A DNA stretch of 23,802 nucleotides from NCBI GenBank assembly GCA_047632015.1, contig JBLIBC010000009.1, positions 1 to 23,802 of the forward strand, read 5' to 3'. A program made the position numbers and the translations under genes. Within the stretch, counting starts at the first letter, position 1; each line of letters opens with the position of its first letter. This document shows positions 15,941 to 23,802 of the stretch, piece after piece. The notes under the pieces are model-generated. The model ran no database searches, was not told where the DNA came from, and worked only from the letters and a program-made list of their open reading frames with translations. The DNA comes from JBLIAZ01 sp047632015. GTDB lineage: Bacteria; Bacteroidota; Bacteroidia; Flavobacteriales_C; GCA-002722245.

Positions 15941-17212
15941 CTATGATATGGAATCAAATCCCGTGTAAGGAACTAAAACTTCAGGAATTTTAATACCTTC
16001 TGCGGTTTGATAATTTTCCAAGATCGCAGCTAACATCCTAGGCAAGGCTAACGCACTCCCATTCAGAGTATGAGCTAATTGAGGTTTTTCTTTTCCTTCC
16101 CTGAAACGTAATTTCAAACGATTACATTGATACGTTTCAAAGTTTGACACACTACTCACTTCCAACCATTTGTCTTGCCCGGCTGAAAACACCTCAAAAT
16201 CAAAAGTTAAAGCGGAAGTAAATCCTAAATCACCAGTACACAACCGTAAAATTTTAAAAGGCAAACCAAGCTTAGTCAAAAGAGACTCTACATAATCTTT
16301 CATGTCTTCAAGTACTTGGTAACTGTCCTTTGGATTTACTACTTGTACGATTTCCACTTTATCAAACTGATGCAAACGGTTAAGTCCACGAACATCCTTT
16401 CCATATGATCCAGCTTCCCTCCTAAAACATGGCGTGTAAGCTACATTTTTAATTGGCAATTGATCACTTGGAATAATTTCGTCGCGGTACAAGTTGGTCA
16501 CAGGAACCTCAGCCGTAGGGATTAAATACAAATCATCCACTTGAGCATGGTACATTTGGCCTTCCTTATCAGGTAATTGTCCTGTTCCATAACCTGAAGC
16601 TTCATTTACTAGTAATGGAGGAATAATCTCATTGTAACCAGCATTAGTAGCTTCGTCTAAAAAAAAGTTGATTAGTGCACGTTGCAACCTTGCTCCTTTG
16701 CCTTTATACACAGGAAACCCAGCTCCGGTGATTTTAACACCTACTTCAAAATCAACTAAGTCATACTTTTTAAGTAAATCCCAGTGTGGCAGAGCTCCTT
16801 CATACAATGTAGGAATCACACCGCCTTCCTTAACTTCCTCGTTTTCTTCCTCAGAATTCCCAACTGGCACACTCTCGTGCGGTATATTTGGTATGGTATA
16901 CAAAAGCTCTTTTAGCTCTTGTTCAATTTGTGAACTACTCTCTTTTAAATCTTGAAGTTGCGCTTTTCCAGCTTGAACTTTTTCTTTTAGTTGATTGGCT
17001 TCTTGAGCTTTCCCACTTTTGAAAAGCACACCTATTTCCTTAGCCGCTTTGTTGCTTTCAGCTTGAATTCCCTCAAGAGAAAAAATAGCGCTTTTCCTTT
17101 TAGTATCAAGCGCAATTACTTGCTCTATCAATTCTTTTGCATCCGCCTTTCTTTTGGAAAGAGCTTTGATAAAAGCTTCTTTGTTTTCAACAATATCCTT
17201 AACTAAAAGCAT
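15941..17212 (-). CDS. serS: Seryl-tRNA synthetase
   Basis: This 423-residue class II synthetase charges tRNA-Ser (and tRNA-Sec where present). The N-terminal 105 residues form the long antiparallel coiled coil that grips the tRNA variable arm, rich in Lys/Glu/Gln. The catalytic domain shows the TAE loop (PTAEVPVTN), motif 2 FRREAGSYGKDVRGLNRLHQFDKVE with the ATP-contacting Arg, and motif 3 ALALPRMLAAILENYQ. Length matches the family. It starts 13 nt after the queA stop, so the two are probably one transcript. The histidine kinase follows 77 nt later on the same strand and may be read through. Confidence 0.98.
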   Translation of the reverse strand: MLLVKDIVENKEAFIKALSKRKADAKELIEQVIALDTKRKSAIFSLEGIQAESNKAAKEIGVLFKSGKAQEANQLKEKVQAGKAQLQDLKESSSQIEQELKELLYTIPNIPHESVPVGNSEEENEEVKEGGVIPTLYEGALPHWDLLKKYDLVDFEVGVKITGAGFPVYKGKGARLQRALINFFLDEATNAGYNEIIPPLLVNEASGYGTGQLPDKEGQMYHAQVDDLYLIPTAEVPVTNLYRDEIIPSDQLPIKNVAYTPCFRREAGSYGKDVRGLNRLHQFDKVEIVQVVNPKDSYQVLEDMKDYVESLLTKLGLPFKILRLCTGDLGFTSALTFDFEVFSAGQDKWLEVSSVSNFETYQCNRLKLRFREGKEKPQLAHTLNGSALALPRMLAAILENYQTAEGIKIPEVLVPYTGFDSIS

Positions 17213-17225
17213 CGAATCAACTGTA

Positions 17226-18275
17226 TTATATGATTAACATCGCATCACCATAACTAAAGAAATTGTATTTCTCTTTGATCGCAATTTGATAAGCTTCCAT
17301 GATTAAATCATAACCGCCAAACGCACAAGTCATCATTAACAAGGTAGACTCCGGAATATGGAAATTAGTAATCATGCTGTTAGCAACACTAAAATCATAA
17401 GGAGGAAAAATAAATTTATTAGTCCAACCTTCATATGCTTTTAACTCGTGATCAGTGGACACTGAAGTTTCAATTGATCTCATTACTGTTGTTCCTACTG
17501 CACAAACTCTCCTTTTTTCCTTTTTCCCTTTGTTTACAATTGTTTCAGCAGTAGTATCGATAGCTATTTTTTCACTATCCATTTTGTGTTTAGTCAAATC
17601 CTCTACTTCAACTGTTCTGAACGAACCTAAACCAACATGTAAGGTAACCTCCGCAAAGTTAATCCCTTTGATTTCCAACTTTTTCATCAAATTTTTACTG
17701 AAATGTAATCCAGCTGTTGGAGCTGCTACTGCACCTTCCACCTTTGCAAAAATAGTTTGATACCTTTCGATATCTGCTGGCTCAGGATCCCTGTTGATGT
17801 ATTTTGGCAATGGCGTTTCACCAAGTTCATGTAATCTTTTTCTGAATTCTTCATACGGACCCTCGTATAAAAACCTTAAAGTACGTCCTCTTGAAGTCGT
17901 GTTATCAATTACTTCGGCAACAAAATCTTCGTTTTCACCAAAATACAACTTGTTTCCAATTCTAATTTTCCTTGCTGGATCAACTAATACATCCCACAAC
18001 TTACTTTCTTTGTCAAGTTCTCTTAACAAGAACACTTCAATCTTAGCACCTGTTTTTTCCTTATTTCCATACATTCTTGCTGGAAAAACTTTGGTATTGT
18101 TAAATACCATCACATCTTGATCATCAAAATATTCCAAAACATCTTTAAAAACCCTGTGCTCAATTTTACCAGTATCACGGTGAACTACCATTAACCTTGA
18201 TTCATCACGTACATCTGCAGGATGCTTGGCTACTAATTCTTCAGGTAATTCGAATTTAAATTTTGAAAGCTTCAT
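17226..18275 (-). CDS. queA: S-adenosylmethionine:tRNA ribosyltransferase-isomerase
   Basis: This 349-residue enzyme transfers and isomerises the ribosyl group of S-adenosylmethionine onto 7-aminomethyl-7-deazaguanine in tRNA, making epoxyqueuosine in tRNAs with GUN anticodons. Motifs include the N-terminal KFELPEELVAKHPADVRDESRLMV, the central VAAPTAGLHFSKNL, and TNFHIPESTLLMMTCAFGG near the C-terminus. Length and motif order match the family. It lies 13 nt upstream of serS, an arrangement that groups tRNA functions. A -7-like TATCTTTG is present 54 nt upstream. No other queuosine genes are in the window. Confidence 0.97.
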   Translation of the reverse strand: MKLSKFKFELPEELVAKHPADVRDESRLMVVHRDTGKIEHRVFKDVLEYFDDQDVMVFNNTKVFPARMYGNKEKTGAKIEVFLLRELDKESKLWDVLVDPARKIRIGNKLYFGENEDFVAEVIDNTTSRGRTLRFLYEGPYEEFRKRLHELGETPLPKYINRDPEPADIERYQTIFAKVEGAVAAPTAGLHFSKNLMKKLEIKGINFAEVTLHVGLGSFRTVEVEDLTKHKMDSEKIAIDTTAETIVNKGKKEKRRVCAVGTTVMRSIETSVSTDHELKAYEGWTNKFIFPPYDFSVANSMITNFHIPESTLLMMTCAFGGYDLIMEAYQIAIKEKYNFFSYGDAMLII

Positions 18276-18328
18276 GTCGTATATTTTGCTTAAATGTGAT
18301 TGCTTACTCCTCTCTTTTTGAGAATCGG

Positions 18329-18336
18329 CAAAGATA
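18329..18336 (-). promoter_or_regulatory. Probable -7 promoter element of queA-serS
   Basis: On the minus strand the octamer TATCTTTG is an exact match to the Bacteroidota TAnnTTTG -7 consensus, 53 nt before the queA ATG. A TTG at the usual 19-nt upstream spacing was not found, so this rests on the -7 alone. Confidence 0.45.
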
Positions 18337-18406
18337 AAAAAAATAGCGGGAATGTCGCATGCAGCAACGGTTCATTTAGAATGGAAATACATACCACACG
18401 TAATGC

Positions 18407-20842
18407 TTATAACCTTGGCTGAATAGCGAAGTTTATTCCGAAAACTTGAGTCTCTGGACCAACGTTAGTGAGTCTCCATAAAAAGTCAACCCTAATAACT
18501 CGGAAAACGTTTTCCATTCCAGCCCCAACTTCCACATAAGGCTTCTTTAACTCCGAAAGACCTTCAGGTAAAAGAACCTCTTCTTCGTGACGCGGACTCA
18601 ACCTTCCAATAGCTCCCCTTCCAAACACAAAGGACCTCCAATGGAGTTTTTTAAACAAAGGAACCTGATTCATTAACAATCCATTAAAGTGATGAGACAA
18701 CATCAATGTCACTTGCTCGTCACTCACAAATTCAAATGGATTCATTAAGTTAAAAGCTTGACTATCATAGTAATAAGAATCATTCCCTTTGTGATTTAAA
18801 AGCATTGGATACGGAAGACTTCCCCATACCTTCCCAGCCCTTGACACCACTTTTAAATACCCCATAAAACCAAGGAAAAACTTGTCAATAAACTCTACTT
18901 CCAGTTTGCTAAACTCATAACCCTCACCTTCAAAAACAACACCTTGGGTAAATCCGTAATTAAAAATTGGCTTTCTTGTTTTAAAACTGAATCGTCTAAA
19001 CCCTCCATATCCAAATTTTTCATCAATGGCTATTCTCCCACCTACCTTAATTGTATTCATTCTAATTAAACTTAAACTGGTAAAATCAGGTTTATCATAA
19101 GTCAAAGAACCTATAGGTCGATATTCTCCCCAATTCACTTTTACATAATTTTCCAGTCCAGCAAACCAGGAATGAAACCACTCACCATAATATCTTTTAA
19201 CATGAGTAAATCTTGGACTGACTCTTCTTGCTAAGGAAGCGGCAATGTTGTCAGAGGCAAACGAGTTAGTACTGGAACTTAATATCGTATAATCATTGTA
19301 ATAACCAAACCTCAAATACCTCCAGTTTTTTAAATTAAAAAACTGCGTTAACCTTACTTGACCTTTATAGGTTAAATCCTTTGTCCCGTAAGCCAAGTGT
19401 CCAAACAACTGCGTTTTTGGCAGTAATTGTGTTTTGGTTGCAACCCCCATTCTCCATCTAGTTCCTTCAATTTCGTTGTAAGAATACAAAGAGTAATACG
19501 GCCCAAGCTCCACATATTTAAAAGGGAAATAGCCAGTATAATACATTTTCGCTAAGCTTTTCACTCTTCGGATGTAACCAGTGTTCATGACGCTATCCAT
19601 CTTTTTATAAATGGTCATACCTGCACTATCACTTACCTGTACCCTCAGTTTTTCAATGGCTTCATCTCCATGTTCGGTAATCGAATCCCATGCGGTTGCC
19701 CTATTTGAAATTGTGAAGTAATCCTCAGAATAGTCAATTGGGTATTTGTAATTCAGAAAACTAGAGTGTTTCTTGATGTAAAATCCAAAGGAACTATCCA
19801 TTAGATAGATGTCCATCAATATCTTTTCGGTGTCCAACATCCATACTGAATCCCTGTAAGTATATTTTAAATCTATTTCAAACTGATTAATGTAGTTAAC
19901 GTTGGCTGTTTTAAGCAACTGTAAATGAATTTCTCTGACGGCAAAACTCTTGTTGTCTGTCCAAAGCTGACCTTTAAAAGCCAACTCGTTTTTACGTCTT
20001 GGAATGAATTCCAATTTATACAAGGTAGTATCACCTTGTTTGACACTGTCTGTTAAGTAAAAATTATAGGTCAACCATGAATTGGTTGCCAAAGGAGAAA
20101 CAAAACTTTTCGCAAACAAGTTGAGGTAATTATCATAAATATTGTAACCCATGTACATGTTTCCTGTGAACTTTGCCAAGGATTCAATTTCAACTCCGGA
20201 TACCTTACTCCCTTTTATTACCTCCTTTTCACCGTCCTCTCCTTTATAAAAATCGGAAGCCACTTCACTAAATAAAACCGGCACGAATTTTTTGGGCAAT
20301 GAAGTACTGTCGATGTCGTCAAACAAAAAAGATATTGGCCTGAATATTAAAACATTCCTTGTTTCATCAGTCACATTGTTCACATCAACCTCTACCCTGT
20401 TGTATACATTGCATGAATAATTTTGGTTGCCTCTAAAATCATTCTCTGCGCTGTGGTCCACAATGGCCTTATGTAACACGTATGCAGGATCAATTTTACG
20501 ATTTCTTCTTTTCTTTTTCTTGACTTTAATTTCAACCCTTTCTAACTCAACACTTTCCTCTTTGAGTACAAGCGTTTTTTTACCTATTAATTCAGCTATT
20601 GGTTTTTTATACAGCTCAAAACCAATCCCCATGATCATTAGCGTATCACCTGAATTCGTGTAATTAATACTGAAATTTCCATCCAAATCGGCAATTGTCG
20701 CTTGGTTACCAAGAAGTAAGACTACATTAACCAATGGCACGCCTTCTCCCGTTTTTTGAGACAACACTTGCATTTTCAACGATTGTGAAAAAGCAGTATT
20801 GCACAGCAGAAGTAGAGTTCCTAAAAGAAAAATAACCCTCAT
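18407..20842 (-). CDS. DUF5686/CarboxypepD_reg-like outer-membrane protein
   Basis: This 811-residue protein has a signal peptide (residues 1-19, ending AFSQ) and a CarboxypepD_reg-like domain (about 21-100, KTGEGVPLVNVVLL, ATIADLDGNFSINY). A basic stretch (KVKKKKRRNRK, about 107-117) precedes the DUF5686 region (IDPAYVLHKAIVDH, then beta-rich sequence with many aromatic residues). It ends in a barrel-like FAIQPRL with a terminal aromatic/hydrophobic pattern. Such proteins are common in Bacteroidota and resemble TonB-system components without a plug. Function is not established, and a structural or transport role in the outer membrane is inferred. It is divergent from the TonB-family gene at 20962, which may share regulation. 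The 131-nt gap downstream to queA contains the queA promoter. Confidence 0.85.
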   Translation of the reverse strand: MRVIFLLGTLLLLCNTAFSQSLKMQVLSQKTGEGVPLVNVVLLLGNQATIADLDGNFSINYTNSGDTLMIMGIGFELYKKPIAELIGKKTLVLKEESVELERVEIKVKKKKRRNRKIDPAYVLHKAIVDHSAENDFRGNQNYSCNVYNRVEVDVNNVTDETRNVLIFRPISFLFDDIDSTSLPKKFVPVLFSEVASDFYKGEDGEKEVIKGSKVSGVEIESLAKFTGNMYMGYNIYDNYLNLFAKSFVSPLATNSWLTYNFYLTDSVKQGDTTLYKLEFIPRRKNELAFKGQLWTDNKSFAVREIHLQLLKTANVNYINQFEIDLKYTYRDSVWMLDTEKILMDIYLMDSSFGFYIKKHSSFLNYKYPIDYSEDYFTISNRATAWDSITEHGDEAIEKLRVQVSDSAGMTIYKKMDSVMNTGYIRRVKSLAKMYYTGYFPFKYVELGPYYSLYSYNEIEGTRWRMGVATKTQLLPKTQLFGHLAYGTKDLTYKGQVRLTQFFNLKNWRYLRFGYYNDYTILSSSTNSFASDNIAASLARRVSPRFTHVKRYYGEWFHSWFAGLENYVKVNWGEYRPIGSLTYDKPDFTSLSLIRMNTIKVGGRIAIDEKFGYGGFRRFSFKTRKPIFNYGFTQGVVFEGEGYEFSKLEVEFIDKFFLGFMGYLKVVSRAGKVWGSLPYPMLLNHKGNDSYYYDSQAFNLMNPFEFVSDEQVTLMLSHHFNGLLMNQVPLFKKLHWRSFVFGRGAIGRLSPRHEEEVLLPEGLSELKKPYVEVGAGMENVFRVIRVDFLWRLTNVGPETQVFGINFAIQPRL

Positions 20843-20912
20843 ATTAATGTCAAAAATAACATATTTTAACTCAACGCAGAGTGCAACAAAAAAAAATCAC
20901 TAATTTAGACTC

Positions 20913-20933
20913 GTTCAATGGTAATAATTGAAC
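20913..20933. promoter_or_regulatory. Inverted repeat in the divergent promoter region of the TonB-family gene
   Basis: GTTCAAT (20913-20919) and ATTGAAC (20927-20933) form a perfect 7-bp inverted repeat with a 7-nt spacer, 28 nt upstream of the ATG at 20962. TAATTTAG at 20901-20908 is one mismatch from the -7 consensus. The repeat could be a regulator site or a 5' untranslated hairpin; no T-tract follows. Confidence 0.4.
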
Positions 20934-20961
20934 AGTAAAGTTCGTTTACCTAAGCACAAAC

Positions 20962-21678
20962 ATGGAATACAGAAAAAACGAAAAAAGTAATTTAGAAAAC
21001 AAAAAAACGGTATTTTTCCTAGTAGGAATGCTACTCATATTGAGTTGCACGTATGCCGCTTTAAACATGAAATCTTTTTCAAAATTGGCTTACGATTTTG
21101 ACATGCAAGTGGAAGACGACATGGTGGAATTACCACCAATAACAACACCACCTCCACCACCTCCACCACCACCTCCAGCTGCAAAACCACCTGTTGAACC
21201 AGAAATTAAATTAGTGGAGGATGAGGTTATCACAGAAGAACCGGAATTCGATGACACAGAACTTGATGAAGTGGAAATTGACGATGAGCCAGTTGGGGAC
21301 GAACCAGAAGAAGAGCTTGACGATGTAGCTGTTCCTTTTGTTGGTAACATGCCTTGCTTTCCAGAATGTGCGGATAAAAAATCAAATTTCGAACGAGACA
21401 AATGCACTAAATCACTGATAGTTCAAAAGGTTCAAGATAATTTCAAAATGCCGGATATTGCAAGGGAAATGGGTTATTCTGATGTCATTTATGTCTTTTT
21501 TATAGTCAACAAACAAGGGAACGTTACTGACATTAAAATTCTTAAAGGGGAGTACGAAATACTAAACAAGGAAGCCATTGCCGCGGTAAGTTTACTCCCA
21601 AAATTCAAACCTGGGACGCAATTGGACAAGCCTAAATCTGTCAGTTATCGAATACCTCTTCGGATTATCACAGACTAA
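20962..21678 (+). CDS. TonB-family energy-transducer-like protein
   Basis: This 238-residue protein has a short cytoplasmic start, one membrane helix (about 16-34) and a periplasmic linker with ten consecutive prolines (63-72). A strongly acidic stretch follows (about 80-121, rich in Asp and Glu). A Cys-containing segment (C132, C136, C148; PCFPEC and DKCT), common in Bacteroidota TonB-like proteins, then leads into a TonB_C domain (about 150-238, with SDVIYVFFIVNKQGNVTDIKI and IAAVSLLPKFKPG). The family transmits proton-motive force from ExbB/ExbD to outer-membrane receptors; those partners are not in this window. The proline run should need EF-P for translation. The acidic linker is unusual for TonB linkers, which are often Lys/Pro-rich. 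Confidence 0.88.
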   Translation: MEYRKNEKSNLENKKTVFFLVGMLLILSCTYAALNMKSFSKLAYDFDMQVEDDMVELPPITTPPPPPPPPPPAAKPPVEPEIKLVEDEVITEEPEFDDTELDEVEIDDEPVGDEPEEELDDVAVPFVGNMPCFPECADKKSNFERDKCTKSLIVQKVQDNFKMPDIAREMGYSDVIYVFFIVNKQGNVTDIKILKGEYEILNKEAIAAVSLLPKFKPGTQLDKPKSVSYRIPLRIITD

Positions 21679-21714
21679 ACCACAGATCATTATCGCGTTA
21701 CACGTATAGGAATT

Positions 21715-21736
21715 AAACAGGTTAAAACCCTGTTTT
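21715..21736 (+). terminator. Weak terminator candidate after the TonB-family gene
   Basis: AAACAGG (21715-21721) and CCTGTTT (21729-21735) form a 7-bp stem with a 7-nt loop, starting 37 nt after the stop. The only T-run is within the stem plus one T, so termination efficiency is doubtful. Confidence 0.35.
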
Positions 21737-21863
21737 CCAGCGTTATAATTACCCTTTTTATTGTTTGAACGCAAGACAAAAAAAACAAAAACACCACTTA
21801 CTGTTTTCATAATCCTGAAAATTAAGAGCTAAGTATTGTACCTTTAATACAACAACTATTAAA

Positions 21864-21926
21864 ATGTTTCAAGCAATACAAAATACAACAGTCAATACAT
21901 TGGTCTCGCTGGTCGTCAAGAACTAG
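21864..21926 (+). CDS. Branched-chain amino acid leader peptide of ilvB
   Basis: A 20-codon frame opens with ATG at 21864 and ends with TAG at 21924-21926. Seven of its residues are branched-chain: I5, V10, L13, V14, L16, V17 and V18, six of them within the last eleven. The codons used are ATA, GTC (four times), TTG and CTG. GTC and CTG are uncommon in this AT-rich window, which would sharpen sensitivity to charged tRNA levels. The frame lies 94 nt before ilvB and 31 nt before an intrinsic terminator. Stalling at V17/V18 would leave the 5' arm of the antiterminator (21935-21943) free. A ribosome at the stop would cover it. This is the geometry of Ilv-type attenuators known from other bacteria. 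Translation itself is inferred. Confidence 0.8.
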   Translation: MFQAIQNTTVNTLVSLVVKN

Positions 21927-21934
21927 TCAGGTGC

Positions 21935-21965
21935 AGAGGAGCTCATTAATATACGTAGCCTTTCT
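21935..21965 (+). promoter_or_regulatory. Antiterminator of the ilvB attenuator
   Basis: AGAGGAGCT (21935-21943) can pair with AGCCTTTCT (21957-21965) at 8 of 9 positions, two as G-U. The 3' arm is the same sequence that forms the 5' arm of the terminator, so the two structures exclude each other. The 5' arm begins 9 nt after the leader-peptide stop codon, within reach of a terminating ribosome. A separate pause hairpin upstream was not clear. Confidence 0.6.
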
Positions 21966-21987
21966 CATCCATGAGAGAGGCTTTTTT
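21957..21987 (+). terminator. Intrinsic terminator (attenuator) upstream of ilvB
   Basis: AGCCTTTCTC (21957-21966) pairs with GAGAGAGGCT (21973-21982) over 10 bp, with one G-U and no mismatch, around the loop ATCCAT. A run of six T (21982-21987) follows at once. It lies 33 nt before the ilvB ATG and 31 nt after the leader-peptide stop, with no gene to end between them, so its role should be conditional termination. Confidence 0.88.
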
Positions 21988-22019
21988 ATACAATACAAAT
22001 ACTACAATACCAGGTTAAA

Positions 22020-23723
22020 ATGGAAACAAAGGATACAAAAAGAATTACAGGAGCCGAGGCTTTAATGCTTTGCTTAATCGAAGAAGGAATTGACACGGTT
22101 TACGGATATCCAGGTGGAGCAATCATGCCTGTATACGATGAGCTTTATAAGTATCAAGACAAAATAAAACACATTCTAGTACGACACGAGCAAGGTGCTA
22201 CCCATGCTGCAGAAGGCTGGGCAAGAGTGACAAATCAAACTGCTGTAGCAATTGCTACATCAGGTCCTGGAGCTACTAACTTAGTAACAGGAATGGCTGA
22301 CGCTATGATTGACAGCACACCGATGGTTTGTATCACGGGTCAAGTACCAAGTCATTTATTAGGAACCGATGCTTTTCAAGAAACAGACATCATTGGGATT
22401 TCTGCGCCAGTAGTTAAGTGGAATTTTCAAGTAACCAAAGCCGAGGAATTACCTGAAGCGATGGCGAAAGCATTTTATATAGCAAATTCTGGACGACCCG
22501 GCCCTGTACTTATTGACATTACCAAGGATGCTCAATTCGAAGAATTCGATTTCAAGTACGAAAAATGCACCAGCATCAGGTCCTACCATCCGATTCCTAC
22601 ATTGGACAAAGAAAGTTTAAAAGAAGCTGCTCAATTAATTAACAGTGCTAAAAAACCATTTTTGATAATTGGACATGGGGTATTAATTTCTGGTGCTCAA
22701 CAAGAAATATTGGAATTAGCTGAAAAAGCAAACATCCCTGTAGCATGCACGTGGTTGGGAGCTTCGGCATTTCCATCAAGCCACCCTTTATTCAAAGGAA
22801 TGGTAGGGATGCACGGTAACTATGCGCCAAACTTGATGACCAATGAATGCGATGTATTAATTGCCATTGGGATGAGGTTCGACGACAGGGTTACCGGCGA
22901 TTTAAAAAAGTACGCTAAACAAGCTAAAGTGCTTCATATTGAATTGGACAAATCGGAGATAAACAAAAACGTAACAGCTGATGTTGCCGTATTGGGTGAT
23001 GCCAAAAGTGCGCTCGCTGAAATAAATCCGATGATCATTGAAACAGCTCACCCAGAATGGAATGAGGAATTTGAAAGATTATACAAAATTGAATTTGACG
23101 AAGTAATTAAAGACGATATAAACCCAACGACACCCACTTTAAAAATGGCTGAGGTTGTTAAAAAGCTAAGTGACTTAACCGAAGGAAAAGCCATTATTGT
23201 AACTGATGTTGGACAGCATCAAATGATTACAGCAAGGTATTATGAGTTCAATGAAACGAACTCAAATGTAACCTCAGGTGGACTAGGGACAATGGGATTT
23301 GCATTACCAGCTGCTTACGGAGCAAAAATGGCAAAGCCTGACAGGGAAGTTGTTGCTATTATTGGTGATGGTGGTTTTCAAATGAACATACAGGAATTGG
23401 GAACAATTTTTCAATCTAAAATTCCCGTAAAAATCATTGTATTAAACAACAATTTCTTAGGAATGGTTAGGCAATGGCAAGAATTGTTTTTTGACAAGCG
23501 TTATGCATCAACGGAATTAATTAATCCTGATTTTATAACGATTGCAAAAGGGTACCATTTTGAAACAAATAAAATTGAAGAAAGAAAGGACTTAGAACCT
23601 GCACTTAAAGCAATGCTCGAGTACGATGGTTTTTACTTTTTAGAAGTTATTGTAGAGCAAGAAGGAAATGTATTTCCAATGATTCCATCAGGAGCTAGTG
23701 TTTCTGATTGCAGGTTGTCATAA
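22020..23723 (+). CDS. ilvB: Acetolactate synthase, large (catalytic) subunit
   Basis: This 567-residue thiamine-diphosphate enzyme makes 2-acetolactate or 2-aceto-2-hydroxybutyrate, the first common step to valine, leucine and isoleucine. Key residues are E57 in RHEQGATHAAEG (cofactor activation); the FAD-binding middle domain (about 190-340, GMHGNYAPNLMTNECDVLIAIGMRFDDRVTGD); and the cofactor motif GDGGFQMNIQELGT...VLNNN (D450 to N477). The C-terminal FPMIPSGASVSDCRLS is typical. The small regulatory subunit and later genes probably lie beyond the right edge. An attenuator with an Ile/Leu/Val leader peptide precedes it. Confidence 0.98.
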   Translation: METKDTKRITGAEALMLCLIEEGIDTVYGYPGGAIMPVYDELYKYQDKIKHILVRHEQGATHAAEGWARVTNQTAVAIATSGPGATNLVTGMADAMIDSTPMVCITGQVPSHLLGTDAFQETDIIGISAPVVKWNFQVTKAEELPEAMAKAFYIANSGRPGPVLIDITKDAQFEEFDFKYEKCTSIRSYHPIPTLDKESLKEAAQLINSAKKPFLIIGHGVLISGAQQEILELAEKANIPVACTWLGASAFPSSHPLFKGMVGMHGNYAPNLMTNECDVLIAIGMRFDDRVTGDLKKYAKQAKVLHIELDKSEINKNVTADVAVLGDAKSALAEINPMIIETAHPEWNEEFERLYKIEFDEVIKDDINPTTPTLKMAEVVKKLSDLTEGKAIIVTDVGQHQMITARYYEFNETNSNVTSGGLGTMGFALPAAYGAKMAKPDREVVAIIGDGGFQMNIQELGTIFQSKIPVKIIVLNNNFLGMVRQWQELFFDKRYASTELINPDFITIAKGYHFETNKIEERKDLEPALKAMLEYDGFYFLEVIVEQEGNVFPMIPSGASVSDCRLS

Positions 23724-23802
23724 GTTTAATATTGAAAACGAAATAGAAACCGAGGAGGTTTGAAATTAAGAGTAGAAATATGATTTATTTCGGTATTCAC
23801 TG
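23724..23802 (+). other. Right-edge sequence after ilvB, possible start of the next gene
   Basis: The 79 bases after ilvB contain GAGGAGG at about 23751-23757, which resembles a ribosome binding site, and an ATG at 23780 open for 7 codons to the edge. The residues seen do not match the usual acetolactate synthase small-subunit start, so identity cannot be given. Confidence 0.25.

Noticed and set aside
21090..21407. Antisense Ser/Gly-rich open frame over the TonB-family gene
   Set aside because: It is the complement of the poly-proline and acidic linker; low-complexity shadow of a well-supported gene.

Overview
The window looks like a chromosomal segment from a member of the Bacteroidota, most likely Flavobacteriales (Crocinitomicaceae/Cryomorphaceae-like). 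The DNA is AT-rich and the genes have weak or no Shine-Dalgarno sequences. Several starts have TAnnTTTG-type -7 promoter elements. Typical lineage families are present: a DUF5686/CarboxypepD_reg outer-membrane protein, LytS/LytTR two-component proteins, a poly-proline TonB-family protein, a regulatory-propeller nucleotide cyclase (here a pseudogene), and many lipoproteins and small beta-barrels. No tRNA, rRNA, CRISPR array, transposase or phage gene was seen. This is an ordinary core-genome neighbourhood with a few unusual non-coding elements.

Layout. 1-561 (-) holds nadD, cut by the left edge. 562-798 is a divergent spacer with degenerate repeats. 799-1326 (+) is a SpoU/TrmH RNA methyltransferase. 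A 23-bp inverted repeat between 9-bp direct repeats follows (1323-1516). 1548-2090 (+) is a hemerythrin-like RIC protein. 2114-4004 (-) is a decayed sensor-propeller adenylate/guanylate cyclase, with frameshifts, several in-frame stops and probable internal loss. 4087-4785 (-) is a lipoprotein just downstream of metG (4820-6871, -). A terminator separates metG from two envelope genes (7042-8130 and 8192-8839, -). 9136-11001 (+) carries argH and a CvpA-family gene.

From 18275 down to 11037 every gene is on the minus strand: queA, serS, then a tight block of histidine kinase, beta-barrel protein, S41 peptidase lipoprotein, LytS-type kinase and LytTR response regulator. Genes in that block are separated by -1, -1, +1 and +25 nt, which suggests one surface-sensing unit with two kinases and one regulator. 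18407-20842 (-) is the DUF5686 protein, divergent from a TonB-family protein (20962-21678, +).

The right end holds ilvB (22020-23723, +). Its leader encodes a 20-residue peptide rich in Ile, Leu and Val (21864-21926), followed by a mutually exclusive antiterminator and an intrinsic terminator. This has the architecture of ribosome-mediated transcription attenuation for branched-chain amino acid synthesis, and it is the most informative regulatory structure in the window.
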